64,000 bases of DNA from Streptomyces sp. NBC_01549. Lineage in GTDB: Bacteria; Actinomycetota; Actinomycetes; Streptomycetales; Streptomycetaceae. Every line of letters begins with the position of its first letter. The first letter of the stretch is position 1. Below the pieces are notes generated by a model. That model saw only the letters and a program-made list of their open reading frames with translations. It had not been told where the DNA came from and did no database searches. A program made the translations under genes and the position numbers. Positions 32,349 through 40,970 of this stretch are shown here, in pieces. The stretch is from assembly GCF_026339955.1 (NCBI RefSeq), contig NZ_JAPEPW010000001.1:5265001-5329000 (forward strand). The letters run 5' to 3'.

Positions 32349-32376
32349 TTTTTGAACTGACTGGTCAGTGCAAAAA
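32349..32376. promoter_or_regulatory. 28-bp palindromic operator before the exporter operon
   Basis: The arms are TTTTTG-A-ACTGAC (32349-32361) and GTCAGT-G-CAAAAA (32364-32376), symmetric except for one position in each arm, around TG. It overlaps a plausible minus-strand promoter (TTGCAC and AATGTT, 17-base spacing) 22 to 49 bases before the ATPase start. It is the likely binding site of the TetR protein encoded last in the operon. Confidence 0.75.
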
Positions 32377-32492
32377 CTAACCCGAACCTTCGATCGAAGC
32401 AAAGGCGCAGGTCAGAACGGATTGTCAGTGGCATACCTCACTATGGGCACATACGGCCACAGTGCCGTCACACAGACGACAGGAGGTTCGTC

Positions 32493-33074
32493 ATGGCCAC
32501 CTCTTCCGCAGCAGCCGCACACCGGCGCCGCGCCACCGGCCCTGCCCCCTCACTGACCGGCCCGGCGAGCGATGTGCACCCCGTGCTCCGCCGGGCCACG
32601 GCCCCGCCCGCCGCCCTCGACCTGCTCGCCCAGGCCCGCGCCGGCCTCGACGAGGCGATCGCCCTGGAAACGCCCAATGAGCGCTACGCGACAGCACACT
32701 TGGCGGCCCTGCGCACCGCCGCCGCCGTCCTCGCCGCACGAGGCCGCCCGGAGCCCACACCCCGACGCCGCGCCCGCATCCGCAGCGCCTGGGAGGTGCT
32801 CCCCGAGATCGCACCCGAACTCACCGAATGGAGCGCCCTGTTCGCCTCCGGAGCCGAGCGGCGCGCCCGCGCCGAGGCGGGTATCCGGGGCGCGGCCGGC
32901 ACCCGTGACGCCGACGACCTGATACGCGACGTGGCGATGTTCCTGCGCCTCGTCGAGCGGATGCTGGTGCTGCAACCCGTACTGCCCCAGCCCCGGCGGA
33001 ACGGGAAGGAAGGGGACGGAGACAGGGAGGACACGGAGGACATGGAGGACCGGGAAGTCCCGGACGCGGGCTGA
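32493..33074 (+). CDS. SAV_6107-family HEPN-domain protein
   Basis: A 193-residue, mostly helical protein matching my recollection of the SAV_6107 family, which is assigned a HEPN domain. A central segment (about 30-150) has DLLAQARAGLDEAIALETPNERYATAHLAALRTAAAVLAARG and WEVLPEIAPELTEWSALFASGA. The last 35 residues are an acidic/basic disordered tail. The canonical HEPN ribonuclease motif R-x4-6-H is not evident, so RNase activity should not be assumed. ATG 32493 follows ACAGGAGG. It is divergent from the exporter operon and lies near the division cluster in Streptomyces generally, for unknown reasons. Confidence 0.82.
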   Translation: MATSSAAAAHRRRATGPAPSLTGPASDVHPVLRRATAPPAALDLLAQARAGLDEAIALETPNERYATAHLAALRTAAAVLAARGRPEPTPRRRARIRSAWEVLPEIAPELTEWSALFASGAERRARAEAGIRGAAGTRDADDLIRDVAMFLRLVERMLVLQPVLPQPRRNGKEGDGDREDTEDMEDREVPDAG

Positions 33075-33263
33075 CCCCGCCATCCGCCGCGCGAGGTGAG
33101 GCCTGATCCGAGGCCTGATCCGACGCATGATCCGCTGCGTGAGACGGAGGGCCGGGTATGACGGCGGAGGCAATAGGGTGGAGGCGCCTGAAGCCTCCCG
33201 CCGGGAGGCCCCCCGATCGCTCCGCCGCGCAAGAGGCGGTGCCGCTCCGAGGAGTCAACTGCC

Positions 33264-34034
33264 GTGCCGGACCCGACGCGCCCCCGCGCTTCTCTCCGTA
33301 CCGCCGTGGTCTGGGAGGTCCTCAAGGACGCCCTCGACCGCCGGGTCAAGGCCACGGGGCGGGAGTCCCTGGACGTCCTCGACACCGGAGGCGGCAGCGG
33401 CAACTTCGCGGTGCCCGTGGCCCGCCTCGGTCACCGCGTCACCGTCGTCGACCCCAGCCCGAACGCGCTGTTCGCGCTGGAGCGCCGGGCCGCCGAGGCC
33501 GGGGTCGCCGACCGCGTCAAGGGAGTCCAGGGCGACGCCCACGGTCTCTTCGACGTCGTCGAGCGCGGTGGCTACGACGTCGTGTTGTGTCACGGGGTCC
33601 TGGAGTACGTGGACGACCCCGCCGACGGCGTGCGCAACGTGGTGGACGCGCTGCGCCCCGAGGGCGTCCTCAGCCTCCTCGCGGCGGGCTTGGGCGGCGC
33701 CGTGCTCGCCCGCGCCCTCGCCGGGCACTTCACGGAGGCCAAGCACGCGCTCGACGACCCGGACGGACGCTGGGGCGAGGGTGATCCCGTACCCCACCGC
33801 TTCACCGCCGACCAGCTCACCGCGCTCGTCGAGGGCGCGGGTCTGCGCGTCGGCGCCGTGCACGGCGTACGGGTCTTCGCGGACCTGGTTCCCGGCGTCC
33901 TCGTGGACACCGAGCCGGGTGCCGTGGAAGCCCTCCTGAAGCTGGAGGCGGCGGCCGCCGAACTCCCCGCGTTCCACTCCGTGGCCACTCAGCTTCATGT
34001 GCTCGGTGTGACGCAGGGGGCGGACGAGGGGTGA
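33264..34034 (+). CDS. Class I SAM-dependent methyltransferase
   Basis: A 256-residue Rossmann-fold methyltransferase. Motif I is VLDTGGGSGNFAVPVARLGH, motif II VVDPSPNAL, the adenine-binding acid region VQGDAHGL, motif IV YDVVLCHGVLEYVDDP, and motif VI LRPEGVLSLLAAG. The C-terminal half includes FTADQLTALVEGAGLRV, a common cap of small-molecule and CmoA/UbiE-like enzymes. The substrate cannot be predicted. Start GTG 33264 follows GGAGTC. It stands alone with 190 bases before it and 275 after it. Confidence 0.87.
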   Translation: MPDPTRPRASLRTAVVWEVLKDALDRRVKATGRESLDVLDTGGGSGNFAVPVARLGHRVTVVDPSPNALFALERRAAEAGVADRVKGVQGDAHGLFDVVERGGYDVVLCHGVLEYVDDPADGVRNVVDALRPEGVLSLLAAGLGGAVLARALAGHFTEAKHALDDPDGRWGEGDPVPHRFTADQLTALVEGAGLRVGAVHGVRVFADLVPGVLVDTEPGAVEALLKLEAAAAELPAFHSVATQLHVLGVTQGADEG

Positions 34035-34309
34035 GCCGCCTCTCCTGTTGCGCTCCTGATCAGGGGCGGGGCGGCAGATGGAGTACGCCACAGGCCACCC
34101 GATCGGGCGCTCGGCGCCGTATGATCGAGGGAGACCGTCCGGCATGACGGGCCGGTCGCTGGGGAATGCACGCCTCAGTGAATCGGGGTGCCATGGCGGG
34201 TTCCGGTTGGCGAATTGGCGCAGAGGGGCGGGTTTCACGGGGGCGATTCCCTGCCTATCCTGAAGGGGACCCCCGGTCGCCCCGGCGACTGCACGATGAG
34301 GAGGACGCC

Positions 34310-34705
34310 GTGCCGCTCTCGGAGCACGAGCAGCGAATGCTCGAGCAGATGGAGCGAGCGCTGTACGCCGAAGATCCCAAGTTCGCGACAGCGCTTGAGG
34401 GAAGCGGGCTGCGTACGTACACCCGGCGACGGGTCTACCAGGCGGTCGCGGGCTTCCTGGTGGGTATCGCGCTCCTCATGGCCGGAATGGTCTCGAAGCA
34501 GATCTGGGTAAGCGTGGTGGGTTTTCTCGTCATGCTGGGCTGTGCGGTGCTCGCCGTGACCGGTTGGCGCAAGGCTCCCAAGCCGGGTGAGCAGCCGGCC
34601 GCGCCCGGCACAGCCGCCGCGGGCCGCCAGGGCCGACAGCGCCGCTCCATGATGGACCGCATCGAACAACGCTGGCAGCGACGTCGGGACGAGCAGGGTC
34701 AGTAG
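34310..34705 (+). CDS. DUF3040 membrane protein
   Basis: A 131-residue protein opening with the family signature PLSEHEQRMLEQMERALYAEDPKFA, followed by two adjacent membrane helices (AGFLVGIALLMAGMVSKQIWVSVVGFLVMLGCAVLAVTGW, about 45-85) and a basic, disordered C-terminus. Both ends should be cytosolic. DUF3040 genes sit near dcw clusters in many actinobacteria; the role is unknown. Start GTG 34310 is set by AGGAGG at 34298-34303. Terminated by a very strong hairpin just downstream. Confidence 0.9.
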   Translation: MPLSEHEQRMLEQMERALYAEDPKFATALEGSGLRTYTRRRVYQAVAGFLVGIALLMAGMVSKQIWVSVVGFLVMLGCAVLAVTGWRKAPKPGEQPAAPGTAAAGRQGRQRRSMMDRIEQRWQRRRDEQGQ

Positions 34706-34737
34706 CCCTGCGGGCGCCCGCAGTCGAAGACAACGCG

Positions 34738-34778
34738 TGAGGGGGTGTCCCACCCGGGCCGGGTGGGACACCCCCTCA
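34738..34778. terminator. Perfect 19-bp hairpin after the DUF3040 gene
   Basis: 34738-34756 and 34760-34778 are exact reverse complements around a 3-base loop (stem core GGGGGTGTCCCACCC). Strong enough to block transcription in both directions between the convergent DUF3040 and transglutaminase genes. Confidence 0.8.
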
Positions 34779-34875
34779 GCCGTACCTCGAGGCACCTCCT
34801 TCGCCTGCGGGACGCCGGCCGGCACCGCCGGTGCGGTTACCACCGGAGCCGGCCTCGGTGCGCGCACCAACCACA

Positions 34876-34911
34876 TGTGGCCCGTTTCCCCGGTCGGGGA
34901 AACGGGCCACA
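34876..34911. terminator. Perfect 17-bp hairpin after the transglutaminase gene
   Basis: 34876-34892 and 34895-34911 are exact reverse complements (core GGCCCGTTTCCCCG). It starts 19 bases beyond the minus-strand transglutaminase stop and probably ends the MoxR/DUF58/transglutaminase operon. Confidence 0.78.
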
Positions 34912-34930
34912 CGGTTCAACGCGACGTCAG

Positions 34931-37318
34931 CTAGCTGTTCTGTCCCGAAGGACGTCGCAGCAGGGTCTCCCTGCGCGCCGCCAGCCGGGCCGACAGAGCC
35001 GCCCAGTAGGCCGACGCCGCCCAGACCACCCGGACGGCTGAGCGGGGCGCCAGCAGCGCGCGCAGGCGGGCGGTACGGCTCGCCCGGGCGTGCAGGGCGT
35101 CCGCGACGCGACGCGCGTCTTCCGCGAGCCCCGTCGTCAGCCGTGGGTGCGGGGCGTACAGCACCTGCTCCACCGCCGCGGCCATCCGGTGCACCGCCTC
35201 CGACGCCTCCGCGTCGAGGAGCCCGAGTCGCACGATCCGCGCCGCGGCCTTCCGTGGCGTCTGGGACTCGTCCGGCACGATTCCGTAGTCCCACGCCGTG
35301 TCGGTCACCTCCAGCCACGTCGCGAGCGTGTATGCGGGCGCGTCCGCCTCACCGCGGCCGTGCGCGCCCAACCGCACGGACCGCTGCCGGATCCGCCACA
35401 GCATCGGCAGCAGCGGCACGACCAGCAGCAGGAGCCCGGCCAGTGTGTACCCGAGGATCGGCAACCACGGAGTGCCGTCGTCCTTGGAGCCAACCGTGGC
35501 CAGCGCCGACTGGCTCGTGCACGCCTCCAGCTTCTTCTGCTCGGCCAGGCAGTTGCCGCTGGCCGAGGGGGCGGTGGACGGTGCGGCGGAGGTCGACGTC
35601 GACGGCTTCGGCACGGTGGGCGAGTCCGACCCGGGCGTCTGCGTCTGCGTGTACTCCGGCACCGAGCCCCGGTTGGGGGTCGGCTCGAAGCGGGTCCAGC
35701 CCACACCTTCGAAGTACAGCTCGGGCCAGGCGTGCGCGTCCCGCAGCCCCACCGACATCGAACCGTCGGCCTGCGGAGAGCCGGGCGTGAAGCCCACCGC
35801 GACCCGGGCCGGTATCCCCAGCGTGCGGGCCATCGAGGCCATCGCGAAGGAGAAGTGGACGCAGAAACCCTGCTTGTCCCTCAGGAACCGCGCGATCGCG
35901 GCCGAGCCGCTGCCCACCTGCACCTGGGTGTTATAGGTGAATCCGCCGTTCACCGCGAAGTAGTCCTGGAGTTTGACCGCCTGCTCGTAGTGGTTCGTCG
36001 AGCCCGCGGTGACCTTGCGCGCGGTGTCGGCCACCACCGCGGGCAGCGACGACGGCACCTTGGTGAACTCGCGCTTCAGGGCCTTCGACGGCTCCGGAGC
36101 GTTCGCCAGTTGCTCCGCGGTCGGCTGCACGATCAGGCTCGTCACCTCGTACTGCACGCCGCGCGTGTTCTGACCGTGGTCACCGACGAGCGTGCGCCCG
36201 ACCGGCTCGTACCGCCAACTACCGTTGATGTTCACCTTGCTGGCCGGGTACGGCATCGGGAGCCAGTCCTGCGCGTACCAGTCGGCCGCCGCGACGCGGG
36301 TCTGGATCTCGCTGCGCTGGACATCGGCCCCGAGGCCGATCGGCGTCGGGAAGGTGTCCGGCACGTCCTCGATACGGCGCTGGGCCGGCTTCCACGCCGT
36401 GCCGTCGAAGTCGTCCAGCGACACGATCCGCAGATACATGTCCTGGGTGTCGTCGGTGTTGGTGCGGTAGGACAGGACCTGGCGGTCCTCGTCCACGTTC
36501 AGGCTGTCGCGGAGCGAGACCAGCGGGTTCACCGCGGAGATCGTGCCGCCCCCGGAACCCGAGCCGACGCCTGTCCCCGCGCCGCCCAGCAGACCGCCGT
36601 CGAGCGCGGGCAGGGCGAGGGGCACCGCCAGGGCGATGCCCAGCGCGACCGCGCTGATGCGCCGCCCGGTACGGACGGGTGCGACCGTGCCGGAAGAGGC
36701 GTCCAGCCCCTGTGAGCGGGGTGCGCCGCCGAAGACCCGGCCCCACTGCGAGAGCCGGTCGCGGCCCTCCGCCAGGAGCAGCATCAGATAGCCGGCGGCC
36801 GCGAGCAGGAACCACAGCCAGGCCCAGCCGCCGCCCGACAGTCCCGCGGCCACCGAGTACAGCGCGAGCAGCGGGAGCCCGGCGGGGGCCGCGCTGCGGA
36901 ACGTCACCGCGAGCGTGTCCACCGCGAGCCCGATCACCAGGACACCGCCGATCAGCATCAGGCGGATGCCGTCGGACAGCGGCGCCGGGATCGCGTACCG
37001 CCCCACGTCGTCCGTGCCCGCCTGCAGCAGATCGCCGAAGTGCCGGAACGCGTCCGGTCCCGGGACGAAGCCGGCGAGGGCCTGCTGCTGGGCGAAGACC
37101 AGTGTGAGCAGCATCAGCGTCACCAGCGCCTGCGCCGCCACCGTCAGTGGCCGGGCCAGCGGAACCCGCCGGGTCAGCGCGCCCACACCGGACTGCAGCG
37201 ACAGCAGGAACGCCGCCTGGAGGAACCATGTGGCCGGCTTGACCAGCGGCAGCAGCGCACACGCCGCCATCAGTGTGGCCGTCGTCGAGTACAGCGTCAG
37301 CCGAGCCCGCCCGCTCAT
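34931..37318 (-). CDS. DUF3488/transglutaminase-like membrane protein (TgpA-like)
   Basis: A 795-residue membrane protein. Six or more helices fill residues 8-220 (DUF3488). An extracellular transglutaminase-like domain follows (about 430-580), with the catalytic Cys in DKQGFCVHFSFAMASMARTLGIPARVAVGF, His in DAHAWPELYF and Asp-equivalent region GVGWTRFEPTPN. A Ser/Thr/Pro-rich linker, another helix (LPILGYTLAGLLLLVVPLLPML) and a cytosolic DUF4129-like tail complete it. The domain order is that of TgpA from Pseudomonas. It is the last gene of a MoxR-DUF58-TGc operon; ATG 37318 overlaps the DUF58 stop (ATGA). The catalytic triad is intact, so protease or transglutaminase activity is likely. Confidence 0.92.
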   Translation of the reverse strand: MSGRARLTLYSTTATLMAACALLPLVKPATWFLQAAFLLSLQSGVGALTRRVPLARPLTVAAQALVTLMLLTLVFAQQQALAGFVPGPDAFRHFGDLLQAGTDDVGRYAIPAPLSDGIRLMLIGGVLVIGLAVDTLAVTFRSAAPAGLPLLALYSVAAGLSGGGWAWLWFLLAAAGYLMLLLAEGRDRLSQWGRVFGGAPRSQGLDASSGTVAPVRTGRRISAVALGIALAVPLALPALDGGLLGGAGTGVGSGSGGGTISAVNPLVSLRDSLNVDEDRQVLSYRTNTDDTQDMYLRIVSLDDFDGTAWKPAQRRIEDVPDTFPTPIGLGADVQRSEIQTRVAAADWYAQDWLPMPYPASKVNINGSWRYEPVGRTLVGDHGQNTRGVQYEVTSLIVQPTAEQLANAPEPSKALKREFTKVPSSLPAVVADTARKVTAGSTNHYEQAVKLQDYFAVNGGFTYNTQVQVGSGSAAIARFLRDKQGFCVHFSFAMASMARTLGIPARVAVGFTPGSPQADGSMSVGLRDAHAWPELYFEGVGWTRFEPTPNRGSVPEYTQTQTPGSDSPTVPKPSTSTSAAPSTAPSASGNCLAEQKKLEACTSQSALATVGSKDDGTPWLPILGYTLAGLLLLVVPLLPMLWRIRQRSVRLGAHGRGEADAPAYTLATWLEVTDTAWDYGIVPDESQTPRKAAARIVRLGLLDAEASEAVHRMAAAVEQVLYAPHPRLTTGLAEDARRVADALHARASRTARLRALLAPRSAVRVVWAASAYWAALSARLAARRETLLRRPSGQNS

Positions 37319-38676
37319 GAGCGCCCACCCCCTGCCGTGCTGCCCGTCGACGCGGCACCCGTGCGCTGCCGGTCCGCCTGCCGCCACAGATCGGCGAGCT
37401 CCGCCCCCCGTGGCACCGTCACAGCGGTCCAGCCCGCCTCACGCAGCATGCGCAGTCGATCCTCGCTCCTGTCCAACGGGCCGGGGACGTCGGTCGGTTC
37501 CCGCACCCATGTCTCGCTGTCCAGCAGGAAGGCGACGGCCCCGCCGCTGCGCTGGCGCATCTTGGCGAGCACTGTCGCCTGCTCCTCATCGAGATCGCCG
37601 AGAAAGGCGATCAGCAGCCCTTCGTTGCCCCCGCGCAGGACGTCGTACGCCCGGGACAGCCCGGCGCCGTCCGAGTGGTCGATGACCGCGAGAGTGTCCA
37701 TCATCAGTCCGGCGGCGTCCGCCGACTCCTGGCTCGCGCCCGCGAACCCGTCGGCGCCCTCGCCGGGCACCGAGTTGCCGTCGTCCGTCAACAGCCGCAC
37801 CGAGAAGCCCCGCTCGAGCATGTGCACCAGCGTCGACGCCGTGCCCGACACCGCCCACTCGAAGGCGGAGTCCGGGCCCGCGCCTTCGTAGGCGATGCCC
37901 CGGGTGTCGAGCAGCACCGTGCAGCGGGAGCGCTGCGGCTGTTCCTCGCGACGGACCATCAGCTCGCCGTAGCGCGCGGTCAGGCGCCAGTGCACCCGGC
38001 GCAGGTCGTCGCCGTAGCGGTAGCCGCGCGGGATGATGTCGTCCTCGCCGGCCAGCGCCAGCGAGCGCTGCCGCCCGTCGCCGTACCCCTTCGCCTCACC
38101 GCTCAGCCGTACCGGCGGCAGCGGCTCCACGCGCGGGATGACCGTCAGGGTGTCGTACGTCGAGAAGGAGCGGGTCAGTTCGCACATCCCGAACGGGTCC
38201 GTCAGGCGCAGCTGCAGCGGACCCAGCGGATACCTGCCGCGCAGGTCGGAGCGCACACGGTAGGACACCTCGCGCCGGCCGCCCGCCTCCACCCGGTCCA
38301 GGACGAACCGGGGCCGGGGGCCGAGTACGTACGGCACCCGGTCCTGGAGCATCAGCAGGCCGGTGGGCAGCCGCGAGACGTTGTCCATCCGCAGATGGAC
38401 GCGGGCCTCGGAACCGGCGGGTACCCGTCCGGGGGAGAGCCTGCGGGTGCCCGCCACCCGGTAGCGCGTGCGGTACAGCACGGTCGTGCAGACCAGTGGC
38501 AGGACCGCGAGGAGCAGGCCGACCCGCAGGAGATCGCTCTGCCCCAGGACGTACGCGCAGATCGCGGCCGCGATGCCGGCGGCCAGGAACGAGCGTCCGC
38601 GGGTGGTGAGTCCGGCGAGCGCGGTGCGCAGCCCGCCCTTGTCCTCCTCGGCGTCGCCCGTCCCCCCGGACGCCAT
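37315..38676 (-). CDS. DUF58 domain protein (MoxR-associated)
   Basis: About 453 residues with two membrane helices near the N-terminus (SFLAAGIAAAICAYVLG and LRVGLLLAVLPLVCTTVLY). A beta-rich segment precedes the DUF58 signature IIPRGYRYGDDLRRVHWRLTARYGELMVRREE (about 245-275). The C-terminal half is von Willebrand A-like (CTVLLDTRG, TDDGNSVPGEG, LIAFLGDLD). DUF58 proteins partner MoxR ATPases in chaperone-like assembly of membrane or surface complexes (family knowledge). ATG 38676 overlaps the MoxR stop (TGATG) with GGAGG five bases before; GTG 38679 is an alternative. Its end overlaps the transglutaminase start. Confidence 0.9.
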   Translation of the reverse strand: MASGGTGDAEEDKGGLRTALAGLTTRGRSFLAAGIAAAICAYVLGQSDLLRVGLLLAVLPLVCTTVLYRTRYRVAGTRRLSPGRVPAGSEARVHLRMDNVSRLPTGLLMLQDRVPYVLGPRPRFVLDRVEAGGRREVSYRVRSDLRGRYPLGPLQLRLTDPFGMCELTRSFSTYDTLTVIPRVEPLPPVRLSGEAKGYGDGRQRSLALAGEDDIIPRGYRYGDDLRRVHWRLTARYGELMVRREEQPQRSRCTVLLDTRGIAYEGAGPDSAFEWAVSGTASTLVHMLERGFSVRLLTDDGNSVPGEGADGFAGASQESADAAGLMMDTLAVIDHSDGAGLSRAYDVLRGGNEGLLIAFLGDLDEEQATVLAKMRQRSGGAVAFLLDSETWVREPTDVPGPLDRSEDRLRMLREAGWTAVTVPRGAELADLWRQADRQRTGAASTGSTAGGGRS

Positions 38677-39719
38677 CACAGCCTCCGGGGCGGTTGCTGG
38701 CCGTACGCGGGCGCGCCGCGGCCCATCGTGAAGCCCGACCCCGACTGCTGCTGGGGCGCCGCGGGAACGGGGGTGTGCTGCAGGATCTCCTGGACGACCT
38801 GCTCGGCCGTACGACGGTTCAACTGCGCCTGGGCGGTGGGGAGCAGACGGTGGGCCAGGACCGCCACGGCGAGTGCCTGGACGTCGTCCGGCAGCGCGTA
38901 CTCCCGGCCGCTGAGCGCCGCGGAGGCCTTCGCCGCGCGCAGCAGATGCAGCGTGGCACGCGGCGAGGCGCCGAGTCTGAGGTCGGGGTGGGTGCGCGTG
39001 GCGGCGACCAGATCCACCGCGTACCGCCGGACCGCCTCCGCGACGTGGACCGTGCGGACCGCGTCGATCAGCTTCACGATCTCGTGCGCGTGCGCCACCG
39101 GCTGGAGGTCGTCCAGCGGGGAGATCCCGCCGTGGACGTCCAGCATCTGCAGCTCGGCCTCCGCGCTGGGGTAGCCGATGGAGACGCGGGCCATGAAGCG
39201 GTCGCGCTGGGCCTCCGGCAGCGGGTAGGTGCCCTCCATCTCGACCGGGTTCTGTGTGGCCACCACCATGAAGGGGCTGGGCAGTTCGTAGGTCTGCCCG
39301 TCGATGGTGACCTGGCGCTCCTCCATCGACTCCAGGAGCGCGGACTGCGTCTTGGGAGAGGCGCGATTGATCTCGTCGCCGATCACGATCTGCGCGAAGA
39401 TCGCACCCGGCTTGAACTCGAAGTCCCGGCGCTGCTGGTCCCAGATGGACACACCCGTGATGTCCGAGGGCAGCAGGTCGGGCGTGAACTGGATACGCCG
39501 CACCGAGCAGTCGACGGACCGCGCCAGTGCCTTGGCGAGCATGGTCTTGCCGACGCCTGGGACATCCTCGATCAGAAGATGTCCCTCGGCGAGCAGCACG
39601 GTCAGCGAAAGCCGTACGACCTCAGGCTTGCCTTCGATCACTCCTTCCACCGAACTGCGGACACGCTCCACAGTGGCGGTCAGATCTGTAAGGCTCGCTC
39701 GATCGTCATAGGTCGTCAC
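38676..39719 (-). CDS. MoxR-family AAA+ ATPase
   Basis: A 347-residue chaperone-type AAA+ ATPase. Walker A is GVGKT in LIEDVPGVGKTMLAKALA, Walker B IVIGDEINRAS (DEINRA is the MoxR signature), sensor 1 MVVATQNPVEMEGTYPLPEAQRDRF, and the lid domain contains GASPRATLHLLRAAKASAAL and DVQALAVAVLAHRL. A short Pro/Gly/Gln-rich tail ends it. GTG 39719 (TTYDDRASLTDL) is chosen; upstream residues are not conserved-looking. It heads the MoxR-DUF58-transglutaminase operon and should energise assembly of those membrane partners. Confidence 0.94.
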   Translation of the reverse strand: MTTYDDRASLTDLTATVERVRSSVEGVIEGKPEVVRLSLTVLLAEGHLLIEDVPGVGKTMLAKALARSVDCSVRRIQFTPDLLPSDITGVSIWDQQRRDFEFKPGAIFAQIVIGDEINRASPKTQSALLESMEERQVTIDGQTYELPSPFMVVATQNPVEMEGTYPLPEAQRDRFMARVSIGYPSAEAELQMLDVHGGISPLDDLQPVAHAHEIVKLIDAVRTVHVAEAVRRYAVDLVAATRTHPDLRLGASPRATLHLLRAAKASAALSGREYALPDDVQALAVAVLAHRLLPTAQAQLNRRTAEQVVQEILQHTPVPAAPQQQSGSGFTMGRGAPAYGQQPPRRL

Positions 39720-39984
39720 CCGGCCCTCCTCGGCCCGTTCTCGGGCCGACGCCCTGTGCGGACCGGCCCACCCCGAAACACGGACACCACGCGCGAGTGG
39801 TTCCGCGTGACGCCACAACCGCATTCTTGTTGCCGTTACCGGTTCGTGTCACTCGCCTGTGGATAACTGGCTGCGATATGTCAGGTCTTGCGACCCTTTG
39901 GGCGCCGGTGGGTCGGGGTTCTTTCGTGAAGTGAGGGTCCCACGAGGGCCCCAGGAAGTCTTACGAGGGGCCCGGTGGGAGCGT

Positions 39985-40533
39985 TCAGGCGGGGTCGATC
40001 TCGCGCAGCAGACCCGTCGTCACGTCGAAGACGAAGCCTCGCACGTCGTCCGCGTGGAGGAGGAACGGCGAGGTGCGCACGCGCTGCATCGACTGCCGTA
40101 CGTCCTGTTCGACGTCCCGGAAGGCTTCGACCGCCCAGGCGGGGCGCTGGCCGACCTCCATCTCCAGGTCGTGCCGGAAGTCCTCGGTGAGGGACTCCAG
40201 GCCGCAGCCGGTGTGGTGGATGAGGACGACGCTGCGGGTGCCGAGCGCCCGCTGGCTGATGGTGAGGGAGCGGATCACGTCGTCGGTGACGACACCGCCC
40301 GCGTTGCGGATGGTGTGGCAGTCGCCCAGTTCCAGGCCGAGGGCGGCGTGCAGGTCGAGCCTGGCGTCCATGCACGCGACCACCGCGACGTGCAGCACGG
40401 GGCGGGCGTCCATCCCGGGATCGGTGAACGCGCCCGCGTACCGCTGGTTCGCCTCGACGAGACGGTCGGTCACGCTGCCGCCCGTGGTTATGGCGTCTTC
40501 GGGCTCTGTGGGTACGGATGCAGAAGTCGTCAT
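39985..40533 (-). CDS. Beta-class carbonic anhydrase
   Basis: Reversible hydration of CO2 to bicarbonate, cytosolic, zinc-dependent. The 182-residue protein has zinc ligands Cys54, His107 and Cys110 (VVACMDARLD and LIHHTGCG) with the catalytic Asp56-Arg58 dyad of CxDxR. RNAGGVVTDDVIRSL and FVFDVTTGLL also fit. It is of the short, mycobacterial Rv1284-like type. ATG 40533 begins a 20-residue Thr/Ser-rich lead-in before the conserved domain. It is divergent from the dcw cluster across a 437-base gap. Confidence 0.93.
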   Translation of the reverse strand: MTTSASVPTEPEDAITTGGSVTDRLVEANQRYAGAFTDPGMDARPVLHVAVVACMDARLDLHAALGLELGDCHTIRNAGGVVTDDVIRSLTISQRALGTRSVVLIHHTGCGLESLTEDFRHDLEMEVGQRPAWAVEAFRDVEQDVRQSMQRVRTSPFLLHADDVRGFVFDVTTGLLREIDPA

Positions 40534-40970
40534 AGCTATGACGGTACTGGTCACATATGAAGTAGTCCTGCTGTGAGAGGGGACAAAGAACGTCATCGTG
40601 TCTTGTTGTGAGGTAACCCACATGGGCACTCAGACATCGCCCGGATAGGTGATTTTTGCCGATTCATAGCTTCGATCGGGGGTTCGTGGAGGAGTGGTCC
40701 GCGACGCGCAGGCCAGTTGATTGACCGCGAGACACCGTGGACTAAAGTGACGCGAAGCGGGAGGCGAGACTCTCCCTGCTGGACTGCTTTCCCCTGGAGA
40801 CCCGGCGATTTTCCGGCGTCTTCACCCACGTGCTCGGCGCGTACGTACGGCTCGGCCTCCTCCCGCTCCCGGTCGGCTGACGCCACTCACCCGGCGCCGG
40901 CAGGCCTCCCCTTCTCGAGCGGGTGGGGACCCGGCGGTGCGTACGGCCGCGCCGGACCTGAGAGGGCCCC
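40534..40970. other. 437-base divergent control region before the dcw cluster
   Basis: No credible gene. mraZ, which begins the dcw cluster in many bacteria, is absent. A promoter-like pair lies at 40721-40748, and the remaining approximately 220 bases form the rsmH leader. An open frame at 40717-40974 lacks a convincing ribosome binding site and protein-like composition. Confidence 0.6.
40721..40748 (+). promoter_or_regulatory. Candidate dcw cluster promoter
   Basis: TTGACC (40721-40726) and TAAAGT (40743-40748) with a 16-base spacer, in the AT-richer part of the gap upstream of rsmH. It would give a leader of roughly 215 bases. Confidence 0.5.
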
